Positions 1 to 7,241 of a DNA stretch of 64,000 nt are shown piece by piece. This stretch comes from Candidatus Zixiibacteriota bacterium (lineage in GTDB: Bacteria > Zixibacteria > MSB-5A5 > CAIYYT01): positions 1 to 64,000 of the forward strand of contig JADYYF010000109.1 in NCBI GenBank assembly GCA_020853795.1. The letters run 5' to 3'. The notes under the pieces were generated by a model that searched no databases, was not told the DNA's origin, and worked only from the letters and a program-made list of their open reading frames with translations. Positions within the stretch are counted from its first letter, which is position 1. Every line of letters starts with the position of its first letter. Both the position numbers and the translations under genes were made by a program.

Positions 1-150
1 AATCTGCTTGGCTTCCGACTGCTTCGACTTGGTGGTGGCCCGCATAAACCGCGGAATCGCCAACGCCGCCAAGATACCAATGATCACAACCACGATCATC
101 AGTTCGATCAGGGTGAAGCCCTTCTGGCCTCTCTGGAGTTTAGAGAACAT
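1..150 (-). CDS. Type IV prepilin-like protein, N-terminal part (cut by window edge)
   Basis: Only the first 50 codons lie in the window. The reading frame starts at the ATG ending at 150, preceded by a GAGGAGG-type ribosome site, and runs off the left edge. It encodes a short basic leader, then the prepilin peptidase site G-FTLIEL at residues 11-17 with the conserved Glu at +5, followed by a hydrophobic helix rich in Val, Ile and Ala. These are the hallmarks of a type IV pilin or type II secretion pseudopilin. Its first 50 residues closely resemble those of the downstream-facing pilin at 233-670 (same AIPRF and TKSKQSEAK segments), so the two are recent tandem paralogues. Whether it is a major pilin or a pseudopilin cannot be told from the fragment. 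Confidence 0.88.
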   Translation of the reverse strand, partial: MFSKLQRGQKGFTLIELMIVVVIIGILAALAIPRFMRATTKSKQSEAKQI

Positions 151-210
151 TACAACCTCCTCATGAGTTGGTTTGTTATGCGATTTGCTGTTTTCCATAT
201 CGTCAAACAG

Positions 211-228
211 TGTTTCAAAACTGAAACA
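211..228. repeat. Short perfect inverted repeat between the two pilin genes
   Basis: TGTTTCA, four bases, TGAAACA. It lies just after the stop of the 233-670 pilin and about 60 bases before the start of the next one. It could be an operator or a weak AT-rich hairpin; no U-tract follows on the minus strand. Confidence 0.35.
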
Positions 229-232
229 ATTC

Positions 233-670
233 TCAGTTTTCCGAGTCGTCCATGCCCGGCGTGACCTGCAGTTCGCCTAACTCGTTGATAGTCCATTGGT
301 CTTGGGTCGGGTCGTCATCAAGAATCCCGCTGGTCGCCGTTGCAGTAAAAGTTGTCGGCGTGCCGGCAATCGTATAGCTGTAGCGCGCCGGCGTCCGCAT
401 ATCGACCCAGATTTCCGCAAAGGCGTTGGGCGTAACCGAATTGGCCACTGTGCCGCCTGGCGGAATCCAGTAAGTGTTGTTCTGCTGAAAGTAAGTCGAC
501 TGGTTATTGTGGATCTGCTTGAGAATGAGCTTCGCTTCGGATTGCTTGGATTTCGTGCTGACCGCGATGAAGCGCGGAATGGCCATCGCCGCCAGAATCG
601 CGATGATTACGACGACGATCATCAGTTCGATGAGCGTGAATCCGCTATGATCAACTGTTCTGCGTTTCAT
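233..670 (-). CDS. Type IV prepilin-like protein
   Basis: Encodes 145 residues. The start chosen is the ATG at 670, because GGAGAA sits just upstream and it puts the prepilin peptidase site G-FTLIEL at residues 10-16; a longer reading upstream has no such site. Asp7 and His8 lie in the short leader. The N-terminal hydrophobic helix is followed by a region of polar and Pro/Thr-rich residues ending in an acidic tail (DDSEN), like small pilins of the PilA/GspG fold. A sigma-54 element at 704-719 lies about 35 bases upstream, and a sigma-54-dependent regulator gene sits directly upstream in the same direction, so PilR-like control of this gene is likely. Function: surface pilus or secretion pseudopilus subunit, processed by PilD-type peptidase in the inner membrane. 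Confidence 0.88.
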   Translation of the reverse strand: MKRRTVDHSGFTLIELMIVVVIIAILAAMAIPRFIAVSTKSKQSEAKLILKQIHNNQSTYFQQNNTYWIPPGGTVANSVTPNAFAEIWVDMRTPARYSYTIAGTPTTFTATATSGILDDDPTQDQWTINELGELQVTPGMDDSEN

Positions 671-703
671 CTTTTCTCCTTGCCAATCGTCAGGGAAAGC
701 CCA

Positions 704-719
704 AGCAAGGATGATGCCC
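704..719 (-). promoter_or_regulatory. Sigma-54 (-24/-12) promoter candidate for the pilin gene
   Basis: Read on the minus strand the element is GGGCATC, ATCC, TTGCT: a GG dinucleotide, exactly ten bases, then GC, with GGCA and TTGCT matching the sigma-54 consensus (TGGCACG-N4-TTGCT). Initiation about 12 bases downstream would give a leader of about 25 bases before the ATG at 670. The neighbouring gene encodes a sigma-54 activator, which strengthens the call. Confidence 0.65.
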
Positions 720-862
720 GATCTCTGCCTGATCGTAATTCCCTTTCTGACCGCCGCTTGCGCCGGCGTCGCTTCCGCCGTCATGAAAGCAGCGACTCAA
801 ATCAGCGGAAACTGCACCGCCGCCCTCGCAAAGTGCAAGACTCCCCGCTCAACTCCGGATTA

Positions 863-2248
863 CTACTGCGCGGAATCTTTTTCCCCTTCTCGCTTCAACC
901 CGTAGCGTTCGATCTTGCGGTAGAGTGTCGATGCGTCGATCCCGAGAAGCTTCGCCGCCTTGGTCTTTTGCCAATTTGTCTGGTTGAGAATCCAATAGAT
1001 GTACGCTTTCTCGATCGACTCCAGCGTTGGATTGCCGGCATCGCCGGAAGCCGTCACCTCGACTTCTTCGCTCTTCTGCAATTTGTCGGGGAAATCGGCG
1101 GCCGTGATGACATTGCCCTTTGACAGCAAGAACGCGCGCGTGATCGTGTTCTCCAATTCGCGCACGTTGCCCGGCCACTCGGCGTGGGCGATTAGTTCTT
1201 CGGCATCTGTACCGAGGGTCTTCGGCTCCGCGTCGTGTTTCGCTCCCAGCCGTTGAAGAAAGTGGTTCGCCAACAGAAGGATATCCTCGCGGCGCTGGCG
1301 CAGCGGCGGCAAGGTGATCGGCAGGACATTCAGACGGTAGAACAGATCGGCGCGAAATCTCCCGGCTTTGACATCGCCTTCCAGATCGGAGTTGGTGGCC
1401 GCCAGCAGACGCACGTCCACTCGCACCGGCGTCGTCGAGCCGACCGGAGTGAACTCCTGCGTCTCCAGCGCGCGCAGCAGCTTAACCTGCAGCGCCGTCG
1501 AGAGATTACCAATTTCGTCGAGGAACAAGACGCCGCCGTCCGCTACTTGGAACAGTCCATCCTTGTCGCGGATGGCACCGGTGAACGACCCGCGTTTATG
1601 GCCAAAGAGCTCGGATTCAAGGAGCAACTCGGGGATGGCGCCGCAATTGATCGCGACGAACGGTTTCTCGCAGCGGCGGGAATGGCCGTGGATCGCGCGC
1701 GCAATCAAGTCCTTGCCGGTGCCGCTTTCGCCGAGGATCAATACCGTCGAATCGGACGCGGCAATCTGCTTCACCAGCTCTTTCAGTTTGACCACCGCCG
1801 GCGCGTTGCCGATGAAACGATCGAGCGTGAACTTTCCGGCCAACTCATCCTTGAGCTTCTGGTTTTCGCGCCGCAGTTCGCGATTTTCCAGCAGGTTCCT
1901 GATGACGTGCTTGATCTCGTCAACCTTAAACGGTTTAGTGATGTAATCATCGGCGCCGCGCTTGAGCGCGTCGACCGCGGAATCAACCGAGGCAAACGCC
2001 GTCATGACGACAAAGTGCAGATCGTCGCGCCGCTTCTTGGCTTCGACGAGCAACTCGATGCCCGACATCTCCGGCATCATGATGTCGGAGATCACCAGGT
2101 CCGGCGCTTCGCTTTCGAGCAGAGTGACGGCAGCCTTGCCCGATTGCGCCGTCGAGACTTCATAGCCCTCTTTGCGCAGCATGATTTCCATGAAGTTGCA
2201 CATCGACTCTTCGTCGTCGACCACGAGGATACGCGGGATCTTGCTCAC
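863..2248 (-). CDS. Sigma-54-dependent response regulator, NtrC class (PilR-like by context)
   Basis: Encodes 461 residues from a GTG at 2248; the open frame extends further upstream but the receiver domain starts right here (ILVVDDE). Receiver domain at about 5-120 with Asp11, Asp12, phosphoacceptor Asp55 and Lys105. AAA+ domain at about 143-380 with Walker A GESGTGKD (173-180), the sigma-54 contact loop as GSFTGA (220-225, Ser instead of the usual Ala) and Walker B VLFLDE (240-245). A Fis-type helix-turn-helix forms the C-terminus (about 415-455). It would use ATP to open sigma-54 holoenzyme promoters when phosphorylated. No partner kinase is adjacent. The pilin genes downstream and their sigma-54 element point to pilus control, as with PilR, but this is inference. 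Confidence 0.93.
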   Translation of the reverse strand: MSKIPRILVVDDEESMCNFMEIMLRKEGYEVSTAQSGKAAVTLLESEAPDLVISDIMMPEMSGIELLVEAKKRRDDLHFVVMTAFASVDSAVDALKRGADDYITKPFKVDEIKHVIRNLLENRELRRENQKLKDELAGKFTLDRFIGNAPAVVKLKELVKQIAASDSTVLILGESGTGKDLIARAIHGHSRRCEKPFVAINCGAIPELLLESELFGHKRGSFTGAIRDKDGLFQVADGGVLFLDEIGNLSTALQVKLLRALETQEFTPVGSTTPVRVDVRLLAATNSDLEGDVKAGRFRADLFYRLNVLPITLPPLRQRREDILLLANHFLQRLGAKHDAEPKTLGTDAEELIAHAEWPGNVRELENTITRAFLLSKGNVITAADFPDKLQKSEEVEVTASGDAGNPTLESIEKAYIYWILNQTNWQKTKAAKLLGIDASTLYRKIERYGLKREGEKDSAQ

Positions 2249-2316
2249 TCTGCCAGTTTCGGCAAAATGCAAGAGTTCTGAAGACGCTTGTTTCGAAGTG
2301 GAGCAGCGCCCGATCA

Positions 2317-2344
2317 TTGACAATCGACTGCTTTCCTCTATATT
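2317..2344 (+). promoter_or_regulatory. Sigma-70-type promoter placed for a leaderless mRNA
   Basis: TTGACA, 16 bases, TATATT. The predicted start point, about 7 bases past the -10 box, falls on or next to the ATG at 2351, so the DUF169 message would be leaderless. No Shine-Dalgarno sequence precedes that ATG. Confidence 0.65.
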
Positions 2345-2350
2345 CCCACC

Positions 2351-3136
2351 ATGTCCGACTTGCTTCAGAATCTTAACGACACCCTCACGCGGCACATCCG
2401 GCCTGACACGTTTCCGCTGGCCATCAAGATGTGCAAGAGCGACGACGACCTGCCGCCGCGGGTCAAGCGCCCCTTTCGTGACCTGGGCTACAAATCGGCG
2501 ATTTGCCAGGGAATCGCGGTAGCGCGCCGCTATGGCTACGTCATCGCCCTCGGCCATGAGGACATTTCCTGCCCGTTGGCCAAATCTGCGTTCGGCTTCG
2601 AACCGCTGGTCGAACACTTCACGAGCGGCTGTTGTTGCGAGGGGATGTACACCGAGACGGCGCAGGCCGGCGCGCGCACGGAAAGCGAGTTGCCCAAATT
2701 CTCGTTCCGCGAGTACAAGTACTTCCTGACCGCGCCGCTCGAGCGCACCGCTTTCGAGCCGGACGTCATCCTCATGTACGGTAATTCCGCGCAAATCATG
2801 CGGCTGCTGGCGGCGTCACTCTGGAAATCGGGCGGGTATCTGCACTCGCGCTTTTCGTCGCGGCTCGACTGCGCAGATATCTGTATCGAGACGATGCAGA
2901 CGCAAAAACCGCAGGTGATACTTCCCTGCTACGGCGACCGTCTCTTTGGCGGGACGCAGGATCACGAGATGGCGTTCACATTCCCGCATCAACTGAGCCA
3001 AACGATGATCGACGGCCTTGAGGGCACGCACAAGGGCGGTATCCGCTACCCGATCCCGGCCTATTTGCGGTTCACGGCCGAGTTTCCCGAAAAATATCGC
3101 GAACTGGAGGACTACTGGAAGAATGAGCGCGGCTGA
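2351..3136 (+). CDS. DUF169 family protein
   Basis: Encodes 261 residues. The sequence has the features I associate with the DUF169/COG2043 family: an early IKMCK segment, a Cys cluster (GCCCEGMYTE at about 96-105) and a late run GGTQDHEMAF then PIPAYLRF. The family has no established function; members are sometimes found near redox or methyl-transfer genes. It is transcribed divergently from the NtrC-class regulator and its stop codon overlaps the start of the GAF gene (3123), so the two are probably co-translated. The ATG at 2351 is supported by the promoter position and the absence of any upstream start. The Cys cluster might bind metal; that is speculation. Confidence 0.8.
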   Translation: MSDLLQNLNDTLTRHIRPDTFPLAIKMCKSDDDLPPRVKRPFRDLGYKSAICQGIAVARRYGYVIALGHEDISCPLAKSAFGFEPLVEHFTSGCCCEGMYTETAQAGARTESELPKFSFREYKYFLTAPLERTAFEPDVILMYGNSAQIMRLLAASLWKSGGYLHSRFSSRLDCADICIETMQTQKPQVILPCYGDRLFGGTQDHEMAFTFPHQLSQTMIDGLEGTHKGGIRYPIPAYLRFTAEFPEKYRELEDYWKNERG

Positions 3137-3596
3137 GATGAGTTACTTGACCGAAGAGGACGTGCTGGCGCGCTTGCGCGAGGTCGCTTCAGCGCCCGAC
3201 TCTCGCGAGCGCCTGCCGCTGGAGGTCGTTCATATCCTCAAGCACAACTACCCCCACTATGATTGGGTGGGAATCTACATTCTGGACAAGCCAGATGAAC
3301 TGGTGCTGGGGCCGTTTCTCGGCAAGCCGTCACCGCATGTGCGCATCAAAACCGATTCCGGTATTTGCGGTGCTGCGGTTCTGCACGAGGAGACGATCAT
3401 CGTCGACGACGTCAACGCCGACCCGCGCTACCTGGCCTGCTCGCTCGAGACCAAATCGGAGATCGTTGTGCCGGTCTTCAAGAACGGCAAAGTCGTCGCC
3501 GAAATCGACATCGACTCGCACACCCATGCCGCTTTCACCGACAAGGATCGGCAACTGCTGGAGCAGGTGGCGGAGATACTGGCGGCGGCGTACTGA
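3123..3596 (+). CDS. GAF-domain protein, free methionine-(R)-sulfoxide reductase-like
   Basis: Encodes 157 residues as a single GAF domain. The segments WVGIYIL (48-54), SGICGAAV (79-86), YLACSLETKSEIVVPV (103-118) and AEIDIDSHTHAAF (126-138) line up with the fRMsr (YebR/MsrC) family, including two of its redox cysteines, Cys82 and Cys106; the latter matches the catalytic Cys. It may therefore reduce free Met-R-sulfoxide, though related GAF proteins without activity are common. The start at 3123 lies inside the end of the DUF169 gene with a GGAAG site upstream; an ATG at 3138 is the alternative, giving a protein five residues shorter. Confidence 0.8.
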   Translation: MSAAEMSYLTEEDVLARLREVASAPDSRERLPLEVVHILKHNYPHYDWVGIYILDKPDELVLGPFLGKPSPHVRIKTDSGICGAAVLHEETIIVDDVNADPRYLACSLETKSEIVVPVFKNGKVVAEIDIDSHTHAAFTDKDRQLLEQVAEILAAAY

Positions 3597-3679
3597 GCGC
3601 CAGAATCGTGCCTGATCTGTCCGATCGGAAATTTGCTCTGCTATATGTGCCCGGTCCGCAGTCGGCCGTACTCCTGCGA

Positions 3680-3796
3680 TCAGTCCGAATACTGCGACTG
3701 CTGCCACTCCTCACGAACACGTTCGCGAAACTTGCGATCCAGCGCCATCCGGAGCAGGCAGCAGATTAGCCTTACAACCTCTGCCAGTCGTTTCAT
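3680..3796 (-). CDS. Possible 38-residue micro-protein, coupled to the ORF upstream
   Basis: The frame starts MKRLAEVVRLICCLL and ends in an acidic, Gln-rich tail (EEWQQSQYSD). The first part is amphipathic or weakly hydrophobic with a Cys pair, the second is highly charged. Its ATG overlaps the TGA of the micro-ORF at 3793-3888 in an ATGA, the arrangement of translationally coupled genes, and both would share the promoter at 3928-3956. No family is recognised. It is short enough to be chance; the coupling is the main reason to list it. Confidence 0.4.
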   Translation of the reverse strand: MKRLAEVVRLICCLLRMALDRKFRERVREEWQQSQYSD

Positions 3797-3888
3797 GGCC
3801 GCCGTGATCCCTTGATCCAGTGTTCGAGGATCTCGGCGACGATAAAGCCACAGGCGATGCCTAATACAAATCCCAACAGAAACACCAT
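3793..3888 (-). CDS. Possible 31-residue single-pass membrane micro-protein
   Basis: Starts MVFLLGFVLGIACGFIVAEIL and ends with a basic tail (KGSRRP): one hydrophobic helix followed by positive charges, the shape of a small inner-membrane protein anchored with its C-terminus inside. A GGGA motif lies about 8 bases upstream of the ATG, and a promoter candidate lies about 40 bases upstream. It fills the otherwise empty stretch between 3597 and 4075 together with the coupled ORF at 3680-3796. Function unknown. Confidence 0.5.
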   Translation of the reverse strand: MVFLLGFVLGIACGFIVAEILEHWIKGSRRP

Positions 3889-3927
3889 GACTCGGTCCCT
3901 TTGCTGATGGCCAACCCTTGTAAGTGC

Positions 3928-3956
3928 ATATTAACTCCGATTCGAACTTCGCGCAA
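3928..3956 (-). promoter_or_regulatory. Promoter candidate for the two micro-ORFs
   Basis: On the minus strand: TTGCGC, 17 bases, TAATAT, giving a leader of roughly 33 bases before the ATG at 3888. The -35 box is a weak match. Confidence 0.4.
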
Positions 3957-4014
3957 TCCCGAATTCTCTTATCTGGAGCCCCTAAACCGCCGTCACCGCC
4001 CGCCCTTTTCCCGC

Positions 4015-4042
4015 TTGACTACGCCCGTTTCCCCCCTTAATT
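4015..4042 (+). promoter_or_regulatory. Weak promoter candidate for the FAD oxidoreductase
   Basis: TTGACT, 16 bases, TTAATT. The -35 box is good and the -10 box poor. An AGGAGCG ribosome site follows before the ATG at 4076. Confidence 0.35.
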
Positions 4043-4075
4043 GGCACGGAAGGGTTTGTCCATAGGAGCGTTTTC

Positions 4076-5224
4076 ATGTCGGAAAAATTCGACGTCGTCA
4101 TCATCGGTGGGGGGATTCTCGGGTGTTCGATCGCGTTCTATCTTGCCAAGAAGAAGTTCGGGAAAATTGCTGTCGTTGAGAAGGAAATGTACCTCGGCAA
4201 CGGCGCCACCGCCAAGTGCGCCGGCGGCATCCGCGCGCAGTTCGGCACCGAGATCAACGTCCGCATGTCGATGCTTTCCGAAGACAAATTCGAAACCTTC
4301 AAGGAAGAAACCGGCGCCGAAGTCCAGTTCGATCAGGTCGGCTACTTGTTCCTGCTGACGAACGAAGATCACGTCGCCAAGTTTCGCACGCAATTTGCGA
4401 TGTGGCAGCGCCTCGGGCATCCGGTGGAGTGGCTTTCGCGCGAAGAAATCAAGAAATTGGCGCCGCCGCTCTTTGTTGACGACGTTCTCGCCGGCACGTT
4501 CTCCCACCGCGACGGCATCGGCGATCCGCATCAGTTTACGCAGGGCTATGTCGCTGCCTGCCGGCGGCTCGGGGTGAAGTTCTTTCTCGAGCACGAGGCG
4601 ATCGGCATCACACATACCGGCGACGTGCTCACCGGAGTCAAGACGGCCAAAGGTGATTTCGCCACCGACACGATCGTCAATTGCGCCGGCCCGCATTCGG
4701 CCATCGTTTCATCATGGCTGGGGATCGATTTGCCGGTGAAACCGTATAAACGACAGATCGTGACCACTGCGCCGCTCGATTTCATCAGCGACACGTTCCC
4801 AATGGTGGTCGATATCGGCTCCGGGTTGTACACGCACAAGGAGTCGGCCGGGTTGTTACTGGGTTGGGCTGATAAGGACACTCCGGAAGGTTTCGATGAG
4901 TCGGCGCACCCCGACTATACCGAGGCAATTTTGATGAAGGGCCTCGATCGGATTCCGCAGTTGGAGACGGCACAGATCAAGACCGCCTGGGGCGGCCTGT
5001 ACGATACCACACCGGACCATCACGCGGTTCTCGGCTCGAGCGGCGTGATTCCGAAGTTTTATCAGGCGAACGGTTCATCGGGCCACGGCTTGATGCATGC
5101 ACCGGCCGTCGGTATTGTGATGTCGGAGTTGATCTGCGGCGAGCCGACGACGATCGACATTTCCTCGCTCTCGCCGCACCGCTTCGCGGACAAGGCGTTG
5201 ATCGAGGAAAACACGGTAATCTAA
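4076..5224 (+). CDS. FAD-dependent oxidoreductase, DAO family (sarcosine oxidase beta / amino-acid dehydrogenase type)
   Basis: Encodes 382 residues. The N-terminus carries the dinucleotide-binding motif VVIIGGGILG (8-17), then an acidic residue closing the second strand (VVEKE). The segment with GNGATAKCAGGIR (41-53) and the C-terminal run WGGLYDTTPDHHAVLG then NGSSGHGLMHAPAVG match DAO-family enzymes that oxidise secondary or D-amino acids such as sarcosine, proline or glycine derivatives. No partner subunits (alpha, gamma, delta or a ferredoxin-like subunit) are adjacent, so it may be a monomeric dehydrogenase. The substrate cannot be read from sequence. It is followed after 18 bases by the hydrolase-fold gene, probably in one operon. 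Confidence 0.85.
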   Translation: MSEKFDVVIIGGGILGCSIAFYLAKKKFGKIAVVEKEMYLGNGATAKCAGGIRAQFGTEINVRMSMLSEDKFETFKEETGAEVQFDQVGYLFLLTNEDHVAKFRTQFAMWQRLGHPVEWLSREEIKKLAPPLFVDDVLAGTFSHRDGIGDPHQFTQGYVAACRRLGVKFFLEHEAIGITHTGDVLTGVKTAKGDFATDTIVNCAGPHSAIVSSWLGIDLPVKPYKRQIVTTAPLDFISDTFPMVVDIGSGLYTHKESAGLLLGWADKDTPEGFDESAHPDYTEAILMKGLDRIPQLETAQIKTAWGGLYDTTPDHHAVLGSSGVIPKFYQANGSSGHGLMHAPAVGIVMSELICGEPTTIDISSLSPHRFADKALIEENTVI

Positions 5225-5242
5225 CGGAGGACTTCGCTGCCA

Positions 5243-6067
5243 ATGACTGATCGCCACTTGAGACGCGTGCTCCCAAGCCCGACCAGCCTGTTGACAATTA
5301 CCTGCCTTCTGATTCTGATCAGCCTTTCGTCGGCGGTAGCGGCGCGCTTTCCGCTGAATCCGCCGATCGAAGTTACCGTCGACGCTCCCGATTCCAGCGT
5401 GGAGTTGGTCGGCCGCCTTGAAATCCCCCACGCCAGCCTGGTGAAGAGCGGCAAGCCGCCGTTGTTGATCCTCTTGCACCAATTCGGCATGAGCAATGTC
5501 AACTGGGGCATGTTCACCGAACAATTGCTGCGCAACGGCATCGCTTTTCTTGCGATGGACCTGCCCGGACATGGCTTGTCCATCTATGATCTCAAGCAGC
5601 AGAAGAATCGGCCGCCGTACAGCTACTACACCGGCGAACTTCTCAACTTCCCGCAGGATGTTGCGGCGCTGGTGGAGCAGACGATCCGGCTCCATCACGA
5701 TCGCGTCGACACGACCCGGATCGCCGTCCTCGGCGCCGGACTTGGTGCCAACGTCGGATTGCTTTACGCCCACAACGATCCGCGCGTGAGGTACATCGCG
5801 CTGGTATCGCCGGGACTGGAGTTCAACCAGCTGCGGATTGCGCCGGTACTGCGCGAATTTGACGACCGCCCGATCATGATTGCGTACTCGGACACTGACG
5901 TCTATGCCGTGCAAACGGTCGACCTCCTGACCGATATCATCCCGCGCAAATTCGATCTTTTCGTGAGTTCGTCGATGTATGCGGGCAACCGGCTGCTCAA
6001 TAGCGAGCCCGCCCTGCAAGTCAAGGTCCTTGATGATCTGAGGAGATTTCTTGTAAGGGAGAAATGA
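5243..6067 (+). CDS. Secreted alpha/beta-hydrolase-fold protein lacking the catalytic nucleophile
   Basis: Encodes 274 residues. A hydrophobic stretch at about 14-33 looks like a signal peptide or anchor. The fold is recognisable: strand and oxyanion-type LLILLHQFG (74-82), DLPGHG (106-111), a nucleophile-elbow position GAGLG (164-168) and an acid-loop-like YSDTD (215-219). The elbow should be G-x-S-x-G; here Gly166 replaces the Ser, and the usual late G-x-G-H-G segment reads SSMYAGNRLL with no His. Both changes argue for a non-catalytic family member, perhaps a binding protein. An OCR-like sequencing error cannot explain two independent losses. Lies 18 bases after the FAD oxidoreductase gene. 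Confidence 0.78.
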   Translation: MTDRHLRRVLPSPTSLLTITCLLILISLSSAVAARFPLNPPIEVTVDAPDSSVELVGRLEIPHASLVKSGKPPLLILLHQFGMSNVNWGMFTEQLLRNGIAFLAMDLPGHGLSIYDLKQQKNRPPYSYYTGELLNFPQDVAALVEQTIRLHHDRVDTTRIAVLGAGLGANVGLLYAHNDPRVRYIALVSPGLEFNQLRIAPVLREFDDRPIMIAYSDTDVYAVQTVDLLTDIIPRKFDLFVSSSMYAGNRLLNSEPALQVKVLDDLRRFLVREK

Positions 6068-6077
6068 GCGCCGGAGC

Positions 6078-6581
6078 TTAGGCTCTCTCGCGGCGGCTTC
6101 GTCGTGGCGAATCGACTAACAGCACGAGCGCCGCAGTCAGCACCACGGCCAAAAGTGCTAATCCAATGTAGCGAACCGCGGGATTCGCCAACCACTCGCT
6201 GACAACGATGCTGAGTGTTTCCGGCCGTGCCGCCAGCTGTCCGGCGATGACATCATTACCCCTTGAGAAAAACTGGCTGAACGTCCAATAGGCCAGCGCC
6301 GCAAACGCCGCGCTCGCACCAAACACCGCAAACAGATAGCGAATCACGGTGGCCCAAACGCCCAGCACCGGAAACTCACCAACCACTTTCCTGGAGAAGT
6401 CCGCAGGTAACGTCGAGTCATTGGCCCTCAGGTAGTTGTCGATCCGGTGCCCGATCGTGAGCATGCCGACGCAGCGAGAGCAGACATCGAGGTGGCTTCT
6501 TACAGCCTCATCTCGATCCTGGTCAAGTTTGCCGGCCAGGAACTCGTTTAGTTGCCAGCGAATTTCGCGACACTCGCTCAT
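6078..6581 (-). CDS. Anti-sigma factor with zinc-binding (ZAS) domain
   Basis: Encodes 167 residues. The N-terminal putative zinc finger has Cys4, His30, Cys34 and Cys37 (H-x3-C-x2-C), the pattern of ZAS anti-sigma factors. Two membrane helices follow at about 82-101 and 137-156, and the C-terminus is strongly basic. It should hold the ECF sigma factor encoded immediately upstream at the membrane until a signal arrives. Its ATG overlaps the sigma stop codon by four bases (ATGA), so the pair is translationally coupled. Confidence 0.88.
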   Translation of the reverse strand: MSECREIRWQLNEFLAGKLDQDRDEAVRSHLDVCSRCVGMLTIGHRIDNYLRANDSTLPADFSRKVVGEFPVLGVWATVIRYLFAVFGASAAFAALAYWTFSQFFSRGNDVIAGQLAARPETLSIVVSEWLANPAVRYIGLALLAVVLTAALVLLVDSPRRSRRERA

Positions 6582-7150
6582 AGCAGCTCCTCCGGACGAT
6601 ACTTCCCGGTTACGATCTCTTTGAGCGCGCGCTTGCCGCGATGGAGATAGGTCTTAACGGTGCCGATCGGGATTTTCATCACTTCCGCGATTTCAACGTA
6701 ACCGACGCCGCGCAGGTAGAACAGCCGCAAGGCGGTGGCATAGTGAATCGGCAATTGCGCCAAGGCCTCCTCGATCACGCGGCTGCAAAACAGCGATTGA
6801 TACACCTGGTCCGGGTGCGATGCCTGGTCGGCGGCGAGATACTCGTGCTCTGACAGCGAGACTTGCTCCAGCCTCTTTTTCGCACGCTCCGCCAAAGCGA
6901 GATTCAAAGCAATTCGATAAAGCCAGCTTGAAAACTTCGCATCGCCACGAAACGAGCCGAGATTCTTGAAGGCGCGAATAAACGCCTCGTACGTTAGTTC
7001 CTCGGAGCGCCCGGGATCGTCGAGCATCCGGTTGATCAGCGCAAACACCCGGTCTTTGTAGGCGTCGGTCAGCCGCGCCAGTGCCGGCTGCTCGCCGACG
7101 CGGGCCCGCTCGACTAATTCGCGGTCGTGATCGATGATGGCTGTTTGCAT
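6578..7150 (-). CDS. RNA polymerase sigma factor, ECF (sigma-70 family)
   Basis: Encodes 190 residues. Region 2 (about 25-90) includes YEAFIRAFKNLGSF and FSSWLYRIALNLA; region 4 (about 130-180) ends with the helix-turn-helix GVGYVEIAEVMKIPIGTVKTYLHRGKRALKE. Length and order fit a class like RpoE/SigW. With the membrane anti-sigma downstream it forms a standard envelope or stress-responsive switch. The intergenic region to the divergent gene at 7242 holds an inverted repeat and an ECF-like promoter, so it may regulate that gene. Confidence 0.93.
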   Translation of the reverse strand: MQTAIIDHDRELVERARVGEQPALARLTDAYKDRVFALINRMLDDPGRSEELTYEAFIRAFKNLGSFRGDAKFSSWLYRIALNLALAERAKKRLEQVSLSEHEYLAADQASHPDQVYQSLFCSRVIEEALAQLPIHYATALRLFYLRGVGYVEIAEVMKIPIGTVKTYLHRGKRALKEIVTGKYRPEELL

Positions 7151-7191
7151 GAGTATATAGACTGATTTTTCTCCAAAAAGTTGCGGGAAAT

Positions 7192-7220
7192 GAAACCAAT
7201 TTCGGTTTCCGGCGGTCTAA
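7192..7220. promoter_or_regulatory. Inverted repeat and ECF-like promoter between sigma factor and DUF6249 gene
   Basis: GAAACC, six bases, GGTTTC (7192-7209) forms a symmetrical element between the divergent genes. Read on the plus strand, the GAAACC half followed 18 bases later by TCTAA (7216-7220) resembles ECF promoters (GGAAC-like -35, TCTRA -10) and would drive the gene at 7242. The palindrome could instead be an operator. Confidence 0.4.
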
Positions 7221-7241
7221 AGAGCGAAACAAGGAGTCTAC

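Noticed and set aside
1235-2281. A 348-codon plus-strand frame opposite the NtrC-class regulator
   Set aside because: Antisense shadow of a gene whose three domains are all recognised.
3939-3947. A GTTCGAATC string on the minus strand, like a tRNA T-loop
   Set aside because: The flanking bases do not form a T-stem and no acceptor or anticodon arms can be drawn.
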